A stretch of 64,000 nucleotides of DNA from contig MU119374.1 of the NCBI GenBank assembly GCA_014904845.1, forward strand, positions 54,740 to 118,739, in the 5' to 3' direction. The notes below the pieces were generated by a model. The model worked only from the letters and a program-made list of their open reading frames with translations. It searched no databases and was not told the DNA's origin. The DNA is from Acephala macrosclerotiorum (Eukaryota > Ascomycota > Leotiomycetes > Helotiales > Mollisiaceae). Positions 46,486 to 61,744 of this stretch are shown piece after piece; positions within the stretch are counted from its first letter, which is position 1; each line of letters opens with the position of its first letter. Position numbers and translations under genes: made by a program.

Positions 46486-48128
46486 AGTATTAAATTTTCG
46501 AGTAGTTTTAATATTAAATAAATATTATAATAAATATTAATTTTTTCGTATTTAATTAAATTAATTAAAAAATTTTATTATATATTTATTATTATATAAA
46601 TTAATAAAATATAATAATATTTAATAAAAATTATAAAAATAATATATATATTAATTAATTTTTAATATAATATTTAAATAAAATATAAATAAATATTATA
46701 AAAATATTTTTTTCGTTTTAAAAAAAATTCGTTTAATAATTCGTTAAATAAATTTTTTTTATTTAATATATATTTTATTTTATAAATTTCGTAAAAACGT
46801 TTTTATAAAAAATTATAAAAATTTCGATTTTATTAATTTATTTAATTTATTTTTATTTTAAATTTTAAATTTTAAATTTTTAATTTAAATATTTTATAAA
46901 AATTTAAAATTAAAATAATTTTATTAAAATAATAATTCGATTTTTATTAAATAATAAAAATCGATAAATTAATAAATATTTTAATATTTAAAATATAAAC
47001 GTTTTTATTACGAAGTTTTATATTATTAAAAATTTTTTTAAATTTTTTAAAAATTATATAATTATAAAAATAAAATAAAATAAATTTTTTTTTAAATTTA
47101 TATTTATTATTAAATAATAAAATTATTAAAATTATTATTAATTATTTTTTTTATAATATATATTTATTAATTTTAAAAAAATTAAATTAATATTATAAAT
47201 TATATTTTTCGAATATATTAATTATATTTTTTTTATAAAATATAATAAATATTCGATTTAAAAATTAAAATTAATTTTTTTATATATATATAATATTAAT
47301 ACTTTTTATAATAAACGATTTTATTAATTTATTATTATATAAATTAATAAAATATAATTATATTTAATAAAAATAATATTTGTAAATTTTTTAAATATAT
47401 TTTTATTTTAAATATTTTTATAATTATTTAATTTTTAAAAAAATTTTTAAATTTTTTTTTTTAAAATTATATATTAAATAAAATAATTTAAATTAATTAT
47501 AATAATTCGATATAAAAAATAAAAATTTTAAAATTTTTTTTTTAATATAAAATATTAAAAATACGTTTTATTTAAAGCGTTAAAATAATAAAACGTCGAA
47601 ATTTAATTTTATAATTATATAATTTTCAAGAAAAATTTTAAAAAGTTTTTTTTTAAAAAATATTATTATTATAATTATTTATAATTAATAAAATTAATTA
47701 AATCGATTATAATAATTCGATATAAAAAATAAAATTTTTAAAAAATATAAATATATTTTTTTAAATTTAAAATAATATTTAATATTAAATAATATAAATA
47801 TATATTTTTTTATTAATTTATTATTTATTATTTTTTTTTAATTTATAAATAATTATTTTATTATTAATTTTTTAATATAAATTATTAAAAATATAAATTT
47901 TAAAAACTTTAATATATTATATAAAAATATTTAATATTTAAATAAATATTTTAATATTTAAAAAAAAAAATATAAAAATTTTATAATTATTATTTTAATT
48001 AAATATTATTATATTTTAATTTATTTATAAATATAAAATTATTTATTATAATAAAAATAATTATATTTTATTACGTAAAAAAACTCGAAATTAAATAATA
48101 TAATTTAATTTAATTTAATTTAATTTAT

Positions 48129-48221
48129 TAAATTTAATTTTTATATTATAATTTTATAAAATAAATTATTTTTTTAATAAATAATAATAATATTAATTTA
48201 TTCGTTTTAAAATTTTATATT
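48129..48221 (+). repeat. Dispersed repeat copy, matches 19251-19344
   Basis: Second copy of the 94-bp stretch that ends at the first gap. It differs by a single T in a homopolymer. Here the sequence continues without a gap, so this copy shows what may follow in the missing part of the first. Confidence 0.75.
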
Positions 48222-48383
48222 TATTTCAAAATACGATTTTAATAATTTTTCGTTTATTGTTTTATTTTTTAATAATTAATATTTTAATTATATATAATTT
48301 TTAAAAACTTTAATAAATTATTAAAATTATTTAATTTATTATTTAATATTTTTTAAATTTTTATTTATTTTGTTTTAATTTTA

Positions 48384-50332
48384 TAAAATATAAAAATTTT
48401 AATAAAATTAAAAACAAAATTATTTTAAACGTATAAATATAAAATAAAATTAATTTTAATATAATTTTTAAAAGATTTATTATAATTATTAAAATATATA
48501 TTTAAAAATTAAAATAAAATATTAATTTTATATAATTTTTTTCAACGATATTATAAAAAATATATATAATTTTAATTTTATATATTAAAAAAAATATTTA
48601 AAAAAATATTAAATTTATTATTTAAAATTAATATAAATATAAAATTTTATTTTTATTAATATAAAATATAAATTAAAAAATATAAATTATTTAAATTTAA
48701 ATTTAAATTTTTTTTATAATAAAAATAATTATATTTATTATATTTAATAAATAAATAACAAATTAATTATTATTTTTTAAATAATTTAAAATAATAAATT
48801 TTTATTTTTTTTTTTTTTTATTTTTTCGAATTAATTATTATTATTTTTAATAAATTAAATCGATATACGACGTTATTAATTAATATTAAAAAAATAAATT
48901 TAATATTGAAAATTATTTTAATATAAAAAATAAATAAATAAAAATTAATAATAATATCGAATTAATAAACGTAAATATTAATATTAATAAAAATAATAAA
49001 AACGAAAAAATAATTTTAATAAATTTAAAAATAAAAATAAAAATTATAATAATAATAATATTTTTTTTTAATATAATCGAAAATTAATTTAATTAATATA
49101 TATTTTATTTTTATTTATTATTTTATTATTAAATTGTTAATTTATTTTTTTAAAAAAATATTATAAATATATATAAAAAAAATTTATTTAAATAATATAA
49201 TTTATTTTTTATTATACGTTTAAAATTTTTTTTAAATAAATATTAAATTAACGTCGAAAAATTTTTTTTTATTAAATATTAAATCGATTAATATATTTAA
49301 AATATATTAAAAAAATTTTCAATTTATATACAAATAAATTATTAATAAAAAAATTCAAAATAAAATAAATTATTAAATATATTAAATAAATAATATTTTT
49401 TATTTATTTATTAATTATATTGAAATTATTATAATTTAAAAATTAATAAAAAAATATTATTTAATAAAAAAAAAAAATAAAAAAAATAATAATATATATT
49501 AAAAATTTTATAAAATTTTTTTAAATTAATTTAATTATAATAAAAAAAACGTATATATATAATCGTTATTATATTTAATAATATTTTTTAAAAATCAATT
49601 TTTAATATTATTAAAATTTTATTTTAAAATTTTAATAATAAATTTTATCGAATTTTAATCGAATTTATAAAATAATATTTAAATATAAAAAATATATAAA
49701 TTTTATTATTTTTTTTTTATTTTTTTAATTTTTAATTTATATATCGTTTTATTAAATTTTATTTTTAATTTCGAATTTTATATTTATTAAAAAAATTAAT
49801 TAATTAAATATTCGATTTAATTACGAATAATTATTATCAATTTTAAAATTAAAAAAAATTAATATTTTTATTTTTTTAATATAAATAAAAAAATTTAATA
49901 TATTTATAAAATTTTTATAAATTATATATTTATACGATTTTTAATATAATATAAATAATATATTTAATTAAATCGATTTATTTTTTTAATTTTTTTTTAA
50001 TTATAAAATATATTAATTATAAACAAATAAATAACGTAAATAATATATTTTAAAATATAATATTATAATATATTAAAATTAATATTTTTATTAAATATTA
50101 TTTTTTTCGATATATTATTATTAATATTAATATGAGTATAATATTAGTTTAGTAATCACGTGCGACACTAGGCCAGATCAGGACTAGCGCCGCTTGCGCT
50201 AAAATTGAAATTATATTTTTTAATTTTTACGCGTTTATTAAATTTACAATTTATAATTAATTAACGAATTATTTAATTTATTTATTTATTTCGTTTTTAA
50301 TTTATTATTAATAATAAGTATTTTTAATAATA
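48384..50332 (+). repeat. 1.95-kb direct repeat, copy 1 (left of gap)
   Basis: This sequence is repeated at 50343-52291 at a constant offset of 1959 bp. I found one substitution (T/A near 49720) and no insertion or deletion in the parts compared. The first copy ends at the N gap and the second begins at once after it, which is typical of two overlapping contig ends scaffolded without merging. Confidence 0.9.
50131..50332 (+). repeat. LTR-like repeat, copy in duplicated segment 1
   Basis: Starts TGAGTATAATATTAG and contains the GC-rich core TCACGTGCGACACTAGGCC, AGCGCCGCTTGCGCTA and TTTTTACGCGTTTATTA. It is cut by the gap at its 3' end. It may be the same physical copy as 52090-52297 if the 1.95-kb duplication is artificial. 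Confidence 0.6.
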
Positions 50333-50342
50333 NNNNNNNNNN
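50333..50342. other. Assembly gap (10 N)
   Basis: Ten N characters separating two near-identical 1.95-kb sequences. Confidence 0.95.
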
Positions 50343-52291
50343 TAAAATATAAAAATTTTAATAAAATTAAAAACAAAATTATTTTAAACGTATAAATATA
50401 AAATAAAATTAATTTTAATATAATTTTTAAAAGATTTATTATAATTATTAAAATATATATTTAAAAATTAAAATAAAATATTAATTTTATATAATTTTTT
50501 TCAACGATATTATAAAAAATATATATAATTTTAATTTTATATATTAAAAAAAATATTTAAAAAAATATTAAATTTATTATTTAAAATTAATATAAATATA
50601 AAATTTTATTTTTATTAATATAAAATATAAATTAAAAAATATAAATTATTTAAATTTAAATTTAAATTTTTTTTATAATAAAAATAATTATATTTATTAT
50701 ATTTAATAAATAAATAACAAATTAATTATTATTTTTTAAATAATTTAAAATAATAAATTTTTATTTTTTTTTTTTTTTATTTTTTCGAATTAATTATTAT
50801 TATTTTTAATAAATTAAATCGATATACGACGTTATTAATTAATATTAAAAAAATAAATTTAATATTGAAAATTATTTTAATATAAAAAATAAATAAATAA
50901 AAATTAATAATAATATCGAATTAATAAACGTAAATATTAATATTAATAAAAATAATAAAAACGAAAAAATAATTTTAATAAATTTAAAAATAAAAATAAA
51001 AATTATAATAATAATAATATTTTTTTTTAATATAATCGAAAATTAATTTAATTAATATATATTTTATTTTTATTTATTATTTTATTATTAAATTGTTAAT
51101 TTATTTTTTTAAAAAAATATTATAAATATATATAAAAAAAATTTATTTAAATAATATAATTTATTTTTTATTATACGTTTAAAATTTTTTTTAAATAAAT
51201 ATTAAATTAACGTCGAAAAATTTTTTTTTATTAAATATTAAATCGATTAATATATTTAAAATATATTAAAAAAATTTTCAATTTATATACAAATAAATTA
51301 TTAATAAAAAAATTCAAAATAAAATAAATTATTAAATATATTAAATAAATAATATTTTTTATTTATTTATTAATTATATTGAAATTATTATAATTTAAAA
51401 ATTAATAAAAAAATATTATTTAATAAAAAAAAAAAATAAAAAAAATAATAATATATATTAAAAATTTTATAAAATTTTTTTAAATTAATTTAATTATAAT
51501 AAAAAAAACGTATATATATAATCGTTATTATATTTAATAATATTTTTTAAAAATCAATTTTTAATATTATTAAAATTTTATTTTAAAATTTTAATAATAA
51601 ATTTTATCGAATTTTAATCGAATTTATAAAATAATATTTAAATATAAAAAATATATAAATTTTATTATTTTTTTTTTAATTTTTTAATTTTTAATTTATA
51701 TATCGTTTTATTAAATTTTATTTTTAATTTCGAATTTTATATTTATTAAAAAAATTAATTAATTAAATATTCGATTTAATTACGAATAATTATTATCAAT
51801 TTTAAAATTAAAAAAAATTAATATTTTTATTTTTTTAATATAAATAAAAAAATTTAATATATTTATAAAATTTTTATAAATTATATATTTATACGATTTT
51901 TAATATAATATAAATAATATATTTAATTAAATCGATTTATTTTTTTAATTTTTTTTTAATTATAAAATATATTAATTATAAACAAATAAATAACGTAAAT
52001 AATATATTTTAAAATATAATATTATAATATATTAAAATTAATATTTTTATTAAATATTATTTTTTTCGATATATTATTATTAATATTAATATGAGTATAA
52101 TATTAGTTTAGTAATCACGTGCGACACTAGGCCAGATCAGGACTAGCGCCGCTTGCGCTAAAATTGAAATTATATTTTTTAATTTTTACGCGTTTATTAA
52201 ATTTACAATTTATAATTAATTAACGAATTATTTAATTTATTTATTTATTTCGTTTTTAATTTATTATTAATAATAAGTATTTTTAATAATA
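50343..52291 (+). repeat. 1.95-kb direct repeat, copy 2 (right of gap)
   Basis: Near-identical partner of 48384-50332. Unlike copy 1 it runs on into further sequence, so it is the better representative if the two are one locus. Confidence 0.9.
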
Positions 52292-52297
52292 CTAATA
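52090..52297 (+). repeat. LTR-like repeat copy
   Basis: About 200 bp beginning TGAGTATAATATTAG and ending near ACTAATATT, with a GC-rich core (TCACGTGCGACACTAGGCC, CGCCGCTTGCGCTA) that stands out in AT-only surroundings. Copies lie at 50131, 55650 and 61745, and a reverse-strand relic at 1-90. Start with TG and reuse at unit borders suggest an LTR; no paired primer-binding site could be recognised. Confidence 0.6.
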
Positions 52298-55200
52298 TTA
52301 ATTAGTAATTGTTTAATCAATTATAGAGTAATTAAATTTTTATTTAAATAATTTGTTTTTTGTAAGAAAGTACTTAAAATAATTAATATATTTTCGAAAA
52401 AACGAGAATTTATAAATTTTTTTTTATAAAAATACGTCGAAAGTAATAAAATTATTAAAAATTTAAAGAAAATAATATAAAAGCGATTTCAAGTTTATAT
52501 TTATTTTTTAAGTTTGTATTTATTACGTAGAATAATAACGTTTACAAAAAACGAATAAAAAAACGTAAAAACGATTTTAAGTTTATATTAATTTATTCGA
52601 ATTTATATTAAAAACGAATTTTCAAAAAAAGTTTTATATTTTTATTCGTTATTTAATTAAAAATATATAAATATTAATAATAATATTTATTTAAATTCAA
52701 ATTAAAATTTTCAATTTTTTTATTATTTATTACGTAATTATTTTTTAAAATAATAAATTTATTTAAAATTAAATTTTTTTATAATAAAAATAAATAGAAA
52801 AAAAATTTCGATTTTATAAACGAAAAAATTTTTAACGAAAAAATATTAAATAAATATATTTTTTATTATTTCGAAATATATAAAAAATATTTTTTTTTTT
52901 AATTGCAATTTATAAAAATACTTTTAAAAAAATTTCGAAAATTATTTATAAAAGATTTTACGTTTAATATATAAAAATCTTATATATTATTTATAAGATT
53001 TTTTATATATTTATAAAGTTTAAATATTAAAAAATAAAAAATTTATTATTAATAATTTAAAATTTTTTTTTATAAATAAATATAAATAAAAATCGTCGAT
53101 TAATTAAAAAATAAATTATTTTTTTTTCAATAAAATTAATTAATTTAATTAATAAATTAAAATATTTTAATACTAATATTTAATAATTAAAATATAATTA
53201 TTTTTACGATTTTAATTATTAATACGAATTTTTTTATTACGAATACGACTATTTTTATAATTACTTTTTATATTTTTTTTATTATAATTTTTTTTATAAA
53301 TACGAATTTATTTAATACAATATAAAATATTTAATTTATTTATTAGTAATTTTTTTAATAATAATCGAATTAATATAATAATTTATAAAATATTTTTATT
53401 AAATTATTTACGAATTTAATAAAAAGTATAATTGAAAATTATACGATATTTTCAATTGCAAATTATTAATTTTTTATAATTATTATAATAAAATCGAATT
53501 ATTTTAAAATTAATACGATAAAATATTTTTTATTAATTTTATAAAACGTATAAACGCGTTTTATTTTAATAAATTTCTAAAAAAAAATTTCGATTTTATT
53601 ATATTAATAATAATAATAAAAATTTATTTCGAGATTAAAAAAAATTATTAATTATATATGTTTTTATAAAAAAAAACAATTCCAATAAAAATTATTACAA
53701 TTAATTTAATAAAAATTAAATTGAAATATTTATAAATATTTTTCGATTAATTTTAAAAAATTTAATTAAATTTATTATTAAAATATTAAACGAAATATAA
53801 TTTGCAAAATCAAATTATTAACGTTTATCGAAATATTAAAAAGTGTAATTTTATTTTTTATAAATTTATTAATATTTTTAAAAGTATTTACATTAAATTG
53901 CGATTAATAGTAAATATTACAATATAATCAAATGAAATATAATAATATAATTTAGATTTTATTTTTTAAAATTCAAAAAAAAACGAGTTCAATTAAAATT
54001 AAATCGATTATATTTATAGAAAACGAAATAAAAAACGCGATCGAAAATAAAATCGAGAATATTAAAATCGAAAAATTTTTCAAAATAAATATTATAGAAA
54101 TTATAAATTTTAAAGAGAATTATATTAAAAAAATATATTATATTTGTAGTAAATTAAAATATTAGTCTATAAAATATATAATAAAAAAACGATAATAAAT
54201 ATATACAAAATTTCGATAATAAGTTTAATATATAATAAATTGAGATATTATAATAGTTTATTATTAAAAAATTTTTATTAAAATCAAAAAAATAAAAAGT
54301 TTATTAAAAAATATTCAAATAATAAAAATTAATAATACGTAAATAATAATTATTTTAAATAATTAATTTATTCGTTATATTATTACGAGAAAAAATATAT
54401 TTAATATTTTATTATTATAATTCGAATTATTTGAATTAAATTAATATTTATTTTTTATTTTTGAAAATCGATATTTTTTAAAAAACTTTCAAAAAATTAT
54501 ATCGAATAATAAAATCGTCGAAATATTAATTATTAATTAATTACAATTTATAGTATTATAAAAATTTAATATTAGCGTTTAATTAAATATTTTTATAATC
54601 GAAATTTATAAAATTCATTTTAATAAAAATATTATTTTATCGTAAGAAATTATTCGAATTAATATTTTATTAAATATTAATATTTTTTATATTATTTTTA
54701 TAAATATACTTTTTTTATTTTATATTCAAAATATGAATATTATAAATATAAAATTTGACAATTTAAAAAATATTTTAATTCAAAAAAATAAAATCGTTTT
54801 TATTATAAAAAAATAAAATTATTTATAAATATTATTATATTAATTAAAAAAAAATCTAATTTAAAATTATTTTATCGATATAAAATTACGTTAATTATAT
54901 AAACGTTTTAATTATTTATTAGTACAACGTTTTATAAAAGTTTTTTAACGAGTTAATTATAATGTAAATATTAAATATATTTAATATTTTATTAAATATT
55001 ATTACTATTATCAAATATATAAATAATTATTTGAAAAATTTAAATTTATTTTATAAAATAATTACGAATTCAATTATTCGATTATTATTAATATTTTATA
55101 TTTAAATAAGAAATTAATTTTGTAAATAATAAACTCGTTTATAGTATTTTAAATTATTAAATTTATAAAAAATATATTTATAAAAACAATATAAAATATA

Positions 55201-55649
55201 TTATATATATATTAAATTAATATATATTAAAAACTATTAAATTATATTGTTTACAATATTAAAAAAAAAATTTGTTTATAAAATTTCAATAAAACGTTAA
55301 AATAATAACGATTAAAATTAAAAAAATACTCGTTAAAATTTATAATAATATAAAAAAAATAAAAAAATACTATATTTTATTACGTCGAATTTATAAGATT
55401 ATTTATAACGAATTAATCGAAAAATAAATCAATAAAAATATAATTTTATAAATAATAATTAAAATTGTTAATAATTTGATAAAATCGAATAATATTATAT
55501 TTACGTTATTAATTTTTAAAATATATTTTAAAATAATTAATAATAATATATCGTTATTATTAATTATTAAAAAAATTAAAATAATTTAAATAATTATTAA
55601 AAAAATATATCGTTTATATATTTAATATTAAATTAATAATACGTTTATT
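52298..55649 (+). repeat. Repeat unit A, copy 1
   Basis: About 3.35 kb lying between two LTR-like copies and repeated as 55862-59310. The two align throughout, with differences mostly C/T or G/A (for example GCAAAATC versus GCGAAATC and AACGTTTATCG versus AATATTTATTA near 53800/57400). It is probably the internal region of a mutated retroelement; no protein motif survives. Confidence 0.6.
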
Positions 55650-55861
55650 GTAAGTACAATATTAGTTTAATAGTCACGTGCGATACTAGGCCAGATCGGA
55701 ACTAGCGCCGCTTGCACTAAAATTGAGATTATATTTTTCAATTTTTACGCGTTTATTAGATTTAAAAAAAACAACCAATTAACGAATTATTTAATTTATT
55801 TATTTCGTTTTTAATTTATTATTAATAATAAATATTTCTAGTAATATTAATATTGATTAAT
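55650..55861 (+). repeat. LTR-like repeat copy
   Basis: Begins TGTAAGTACAATATTAG, core TCACGTGCGATACTAGGCC and GCCGCTTGCACTA. It separates unit A copies 1 and 2 in the same orientation, as expected of LTRs shared by tandem elements. Confidence 0.6.
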
Positions 55862-58800
55862 AATTGTTTAATCAATTACAAAATAATTAAATTTTTATTT
55901 AAAAGAAATTAATTTATAAAAAGAAATAAATTCTTTATATAATTTGTTTTTTATAAAAAAATATTTAAAATAATTAATATATTTTTGAAAAAACGAGAAT
56001 TTATAAGAATTTTTTTATAAAAACGCATTAAAAATATTAAAACTATTAAAAACTTAAAAAAAATAATACGAAAACGATTTTAAATTTGTATTTACTTTTC
56101 AAATTTGCGTTTATTACGCAAAATAATAACGTTTACAAAAAACGAATAAAAAAATGCGAAAACGATTTTAAATTTGTATTAATTTACTCGAATTTACATT
56201 AAAAACGAACTTTTAAAAAAAATTTTACGTTTTTATTTATTATTTGATTAAAAGTATATAAATATTAATAATAATATTTATTTGAATTTGAATTAAAACT
56301 TTTAATTTTTTTATTATTTACTATATAATTATTTTTTAAAATAATAAATTTATTTAAAATTAAATTTTTTTACAATAAAAACAAATAAAAAAAAAATTTC
56401 GATTTTACGAACGATAAAAATTTTAACGAAATAATATTAAATAAATATATTTTTTATTACTTTAAAATATATAAAAAAAAAAAATACTTTGATTGTAATT
56501 TATAAAAATACTTTTAAAAAAACTTTAAAAATTGTTTATAAGAAATTTTACGTTTAATATATAAAAATTTTATATATTGTTTATAAAATTTTTTACGTAT
56601 TTATAAAATCTAAATATTGAAAAATAAAAAGTTTATTATTAATAATTTGAAAAAAGTTTTTCAATAAAAAGAATTTTATAAATAAATACAAATAAAAATC
56701 GTCGATCAATTGAAAAATAGAAATTTTTTTTCTCAATAAAATCGATTAATTCAATTAATAAATCAAAGTATTTTAATATTAGTATTCAATAATCAAAGTA
56801 TAGTCATTTTTACGATTTTAATTATTAGTACGAACTTTTTTATTACGAATACGATTATTTCTACGAATACTTTTTATATTTTTTTTATTGTAATTTTTTT
56901 TACAAATACGAATTTGTTTAATATAATACAAAATATTTAATTTATTTACTAGTAATTTTTTCAATAATAATCGAATTAATATAATAATTTATAAAGTATT
57001 TTTATTAAATTATTTATAGATTTAATAAAAATTTATATTAATAATAAAAAATATAATAGAAAATTATACGATGTTTTTAATTGTAAATTGTTGATTTTTT
57101 ATAATTATTATAATAAAATCGAATTATTTTAAAATTAATACGATAAAGTATTTTTTATTAGTTTTATAAAACGTATAAACGCATTTTATTTCGATAAATT
57201 TTTAAAAAAAATTTTAATTTTATTATATTAATAATAATAATAAAAACTTATTTTAAAACTAAAAAAAATTATTAATTATATATATTTTTATAAAAAGAAA
57301 TAATTCTAATAAAAATTAAATTGAAATATTTATAAATATTTTTTAATTAATTTTAAAAAATTTAATTAAATTTATTATCGAAATATTAAATAGAATATAA
57401 TTTGCGAAATCAAATTATTAATATTTATTAAAATATTAAAAAATACAATTTTATTTTTTACAAGTTTATTAGTATTTTTAAAAGCGTTTACATTGAATTG
57501 CGATCAATAGTAAATATTGTGATACGATCACGTGAAATACAATAATATAATTTAGATTTTACTTTTTAAAATCAAAAAAAAAACGAGTTTAATTAAAATT
57601 AAATTGATCGTATTTATAAAAAACGAAACAAAAAACGCGATCGAATATAAAATCGAGAATATTGAAATCAAAAGTTTTTTTAAAATAAATATCGTAAAAA
57701 TCATAGATTTCAAAGAAAATTATACTAAAAGAAATATTATATTTATAGTAAATTGAAATATTGATCAATAAAATATACGATAAAAAAGTAATAATAAATA
57801 CATATAAAATTTCAATAGTAAATTTAATATACAATAAATCGAGATATTACAATAATTTATTATTAAAAATTTTTTATTAAAATCAAAAAAATAAAAAGTT
57901 TATTAAAAAATAATCAAATAATAAAAATTGATTAATTGTTAATAAATATAAAAATAAAAAACAAGAATAAAAATTATTTTATCGAGTTTAAAAAGATCGA
58001 TAATACGTAAATAATAATCATTTTAAATAATTAATTTATTCGTTATATTATTACGAGAAAAAATATATTTAATATTTTATTATTACAATTTAAATTATTT
58101 GAATCAAATTAATATTCATTTTTTATTTTCAAAAATCGATATTTTTCAAAGAATTTTCAAGAAATTATATCGAACAATAAAATCGTCGAAATATCAATTA
58201 TTAATTAATCGCAATTTATAATACTACGAAAACTTAATATTAATATTTAATTGAATATATTTACGATTGAAATTTATAAGATTCGTTTTAATAAAAACAT
58301 TGTTTTATTACAAAAAATTATTTGAATCGATATTTTATTAAATATTATTACTTTTTATATTATTTTTATAAATACACTTTTTTTATTTTATATTTAAAAT
58401 ATAAATACTATAAATATAAAATTTAATAATTTAAAGAATATTTTGATTTAAAGAAATAAAATCGTTTTTATTGTAAAAAAATAAAATTATTTATAAATAT
58501 TATTATATTAATTAAAAAAAAATTTAATTTGAAATTATTTTATCGATATAAAATTATATTAATTATATAAACGTTTTAATCACTTATTGATACGACGTTT
58601 TATAAAAGTTTTTTAATAAATTAATTATAATATAAATATTAAATATATTTAATATTTTATTAAATATTGTTATTATTATTAAATGTATAAATAATTATTT
58701 AAAAAATTTAAATTTACTTTATAAAATAATTATAAATTCAATTATTTAATTATTGTTAACGTTTTATATTTAAATAAAAAATCAATTTTACAAATAATAA

Positions 58801-59310
58801 ACTCGTTTATAGTATTTCAAATTATTAAATTTATAAAAAATATATTTGCGAAAACAATATAAAATATATTACGTATATATTAAATCGATATATATTAAAA
58901 ACTATTGAATTATATCGTTTACGACGTTAGAAAAAATTTCTCGTTTATAGAATTTCAATAAAACGTTAAAATAATAACAATTGAAATCAAAAAAGTACTT
59001 ATTAAAACTTATAATAATATAAAAAAAATAAAAAAATACTATATTTTATTACGTCGAATTTACGAAATTATTTACGACAAATTAATCGAAAAATAAATCG
59101 ATAAAAATATAATCTTACAAATAATAATTAAAATTGTTAATAATTCGATAAAATTAAATAATATTGTATTTATATTATTAATTTTTGAAGTATACTTTAA
59201 AATAATTAGTAATAATACGTTATTATTATTAATTATTAAAAAAATTGAAATAATTCAAATAATTATTAAAGAAATGTATTGTTTATATATTTAATATTAA
59301 ATTAACGATA
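55862..59310 (+). repeat. Repeat unit A, copy 2
   Basis: Second copy of 52298-55649, with a few small insertions relative to copy 1 (for example AAGAAATTAATTTATAAAAAG near 55903, and about 70 bp near 57930-58000). Divergence by transitions fits independent mutation of each copy. Confidence 0.6.
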
Positions 59311-61744
59311 CGTTTTCAATGAGAAACGATTCAAATACGAAATTTATATTAGATTTACTAATTTTATTTAAAGTACGCGTTTAACGTAAAAAAAACGAAT
59401 AAAAAAAATTATACAAATTATTAGTAATTGATAAAGAAATATGTATAATTAATATATTTTACAAATCGATTAATTTTCGTTTAACGATTATTAAATTTTA
59501 TTATACGAAAAAAAAAGTATTAAAAATTTATAATCGAGTTAATAATCAAAAAAATAATCAAAAAAATCAAAAGAAATTTTTTTGGTTTTTTTAATTGAGT
59601 AGAATAAACAAAGAACTAATTAAAAAACGTAATTGAAAACGTTTAAAAAAATTACGAAACAAAAACGTACGTAATAAAAAATCTAAATAAAATAAATACT
59701 ATAATTTTATCGAAAACGACGAAAAAAATTACAAAAATTTCAACGATTAATTTTTTATTATTATTATTAAAAAAATTAAAATCTCTATAGTTTTTATAAT
59801 AATAAAAAAACGATATAAAACTATTATTAAAATTACAAAAAAAAAATATAATTACAATTTTTAAATAATTATTTAAAACGTTTTAAAAGAAAAAAATCGA
59901 TAATTTGATTACAAAAAAAGTTTTTAATTTTATTTAATACGATTTTAATAAATATACTAAAATTCGAATTTTCAATTCGAGATTAATCAATGAGATCAAA
60001 AGTAAAACTATTAATATTCTTTACGAGAAATCGAAATTAGTAATTTAAAAATATAACGACGAAAAAAAAAAAAAAATTTTTATATAATTTTCAATAATAT
60101 AAAAAATTAATCAACGATTAATTGTTATTTTAATACTTTTTTTAATTCAATTTTCAAATAAAAAAATTAAAATATAATTTTATAATATTATTTAAATTTA
60201 TATTCAATTTACGATAAACTTTTAACGATTTATATTAATACGTTTATTAAAAAAAATTTATTATTTACATTTATTAAATACGATTATAATTATTTTGAAA
60301 TCTTTATATAAAATTGCGAAAACAGAAATACATTAGTAAATTACGTATTACAAATATTATAAAGAGAAATTGTTTATAATTACGTCGATATACGATTTTT
60401 GTTTTTTAATTACGATTATTAAAAAACTTTTTAATATTATTAAAATATAAATCGATAATACGTTTATATTAATAGAAAAAGAATTCTCTACTTTTAAAAA
60501 AAACGAATTTAATAAAATTAAATTTTTGATCAAATTTAAAAAAATTTTAATACTAAAAATATTATTGATTTTTAATAAATACGTTTTAATTTAATTCGAA
60601 AATACAATTTAATTATGATAAAAAAATTAAAATAAAAAAATTAAATTAATAAATATTAAATTATTTAATTTTTAAATTAAATATTGAAAACAATAAATTA
60701 AAAAAGTTTATATTACTATAATTTATCAATTTGAAACAATTTTCGATTTATTTATTGTTATTTAATATTAAAATTCAACGAAAAAAAAAATTGTTACATT
60801 AAATAAAAAATTAAAATAATAGATTAAAAACTTGAATCGAGAATTTAAATATATTATTCTCGATTTGTTTATAGTAAAAATTTTTATTTTTATCGATAAT
60901 TTATTTGTAAACAATAAAAATTTTAGTTTTTAGATTAAATATAAAATTATTCTAGTAAATAAATATTAATTAAACGATAAAAAATTCGAGATTAAAATTT
61001 TTTTATTTATTACAATTCTATTAAAAATAAACGTATTACTAAAAGCGTTTTAATTTTTGAAATATATAGTATAAAAAAAAAAATCGATATAATAATCGCA
61101 ATCGAATTTATTATTAATATAATTATTTAATAATTCGATTTTTTTAAGATTTCAATAATCGTTTATATAAACTTATATTTATTATACGAGTATTTAATGA
61201 AATTGAAAACGATCAAAAAAAAGCGTTTTATAATTAATATTATAATTTTTTATTAATCGTATAAATACAAAAAATTGTAAAAAATTCGATAAATTAACGA
61301 TTAAAATAATTCAACGAATATTATAATAAAATCAATATTTAATAAAGTTTTAAAAAAGTTTCTAAATACGAATCATTTTAAGATTCGAATGAAAAAATGA
61401 ATTAAAAAAAAAAAACGATAAAAATAATACAAAAAAGTAAAGAAAATACTTATTAAAAAAAAAATAAAAAAAAAATTTTTTTTGCGTTGTATTTCGAATT
61501 TTGTAATTATTTGATTTATAAAATTAAAAAAAAAAAAATTATTTCAATTTCAATATTTATAATTTCTAATGAACTTCGAGAATAATATTAGTCTATTAGC
61601 GTTATTTTCAAAGTTTAATTACATGATTTTTGTATTAAAATATCAACGAGTTTTACGTATCAACGAATTACAATAAAAAAAAAAATAATAATATTTTTTA
61701 AATAATTGAATTGGATCAATTCTTATTACAAAAAAAAAACTACT
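59311..61744 (+). repeat. Repeat unit B, copy 1
   Basis: About 2.4 kb beginning near ACGTTTTCAATGAGAAACG, different from unit A. It recurs from about 61956 to the window end, more heavily mutated there (AAAGTACGCGTTTAACG here versus AAAATACGCATTTAATA). It may be the second part of the same element whose first part is unit A. Confidence 0.6.

Noticed and set aside
57589..57834. 81-codon open frame in the AT-rich block
   Set aside because: Composition is only Ile, Phe, Tyr, Asp, Lys as chance translation of AT-rich DNA gives; its paralogous stretch at about 54000 is not open and no motif is visible.
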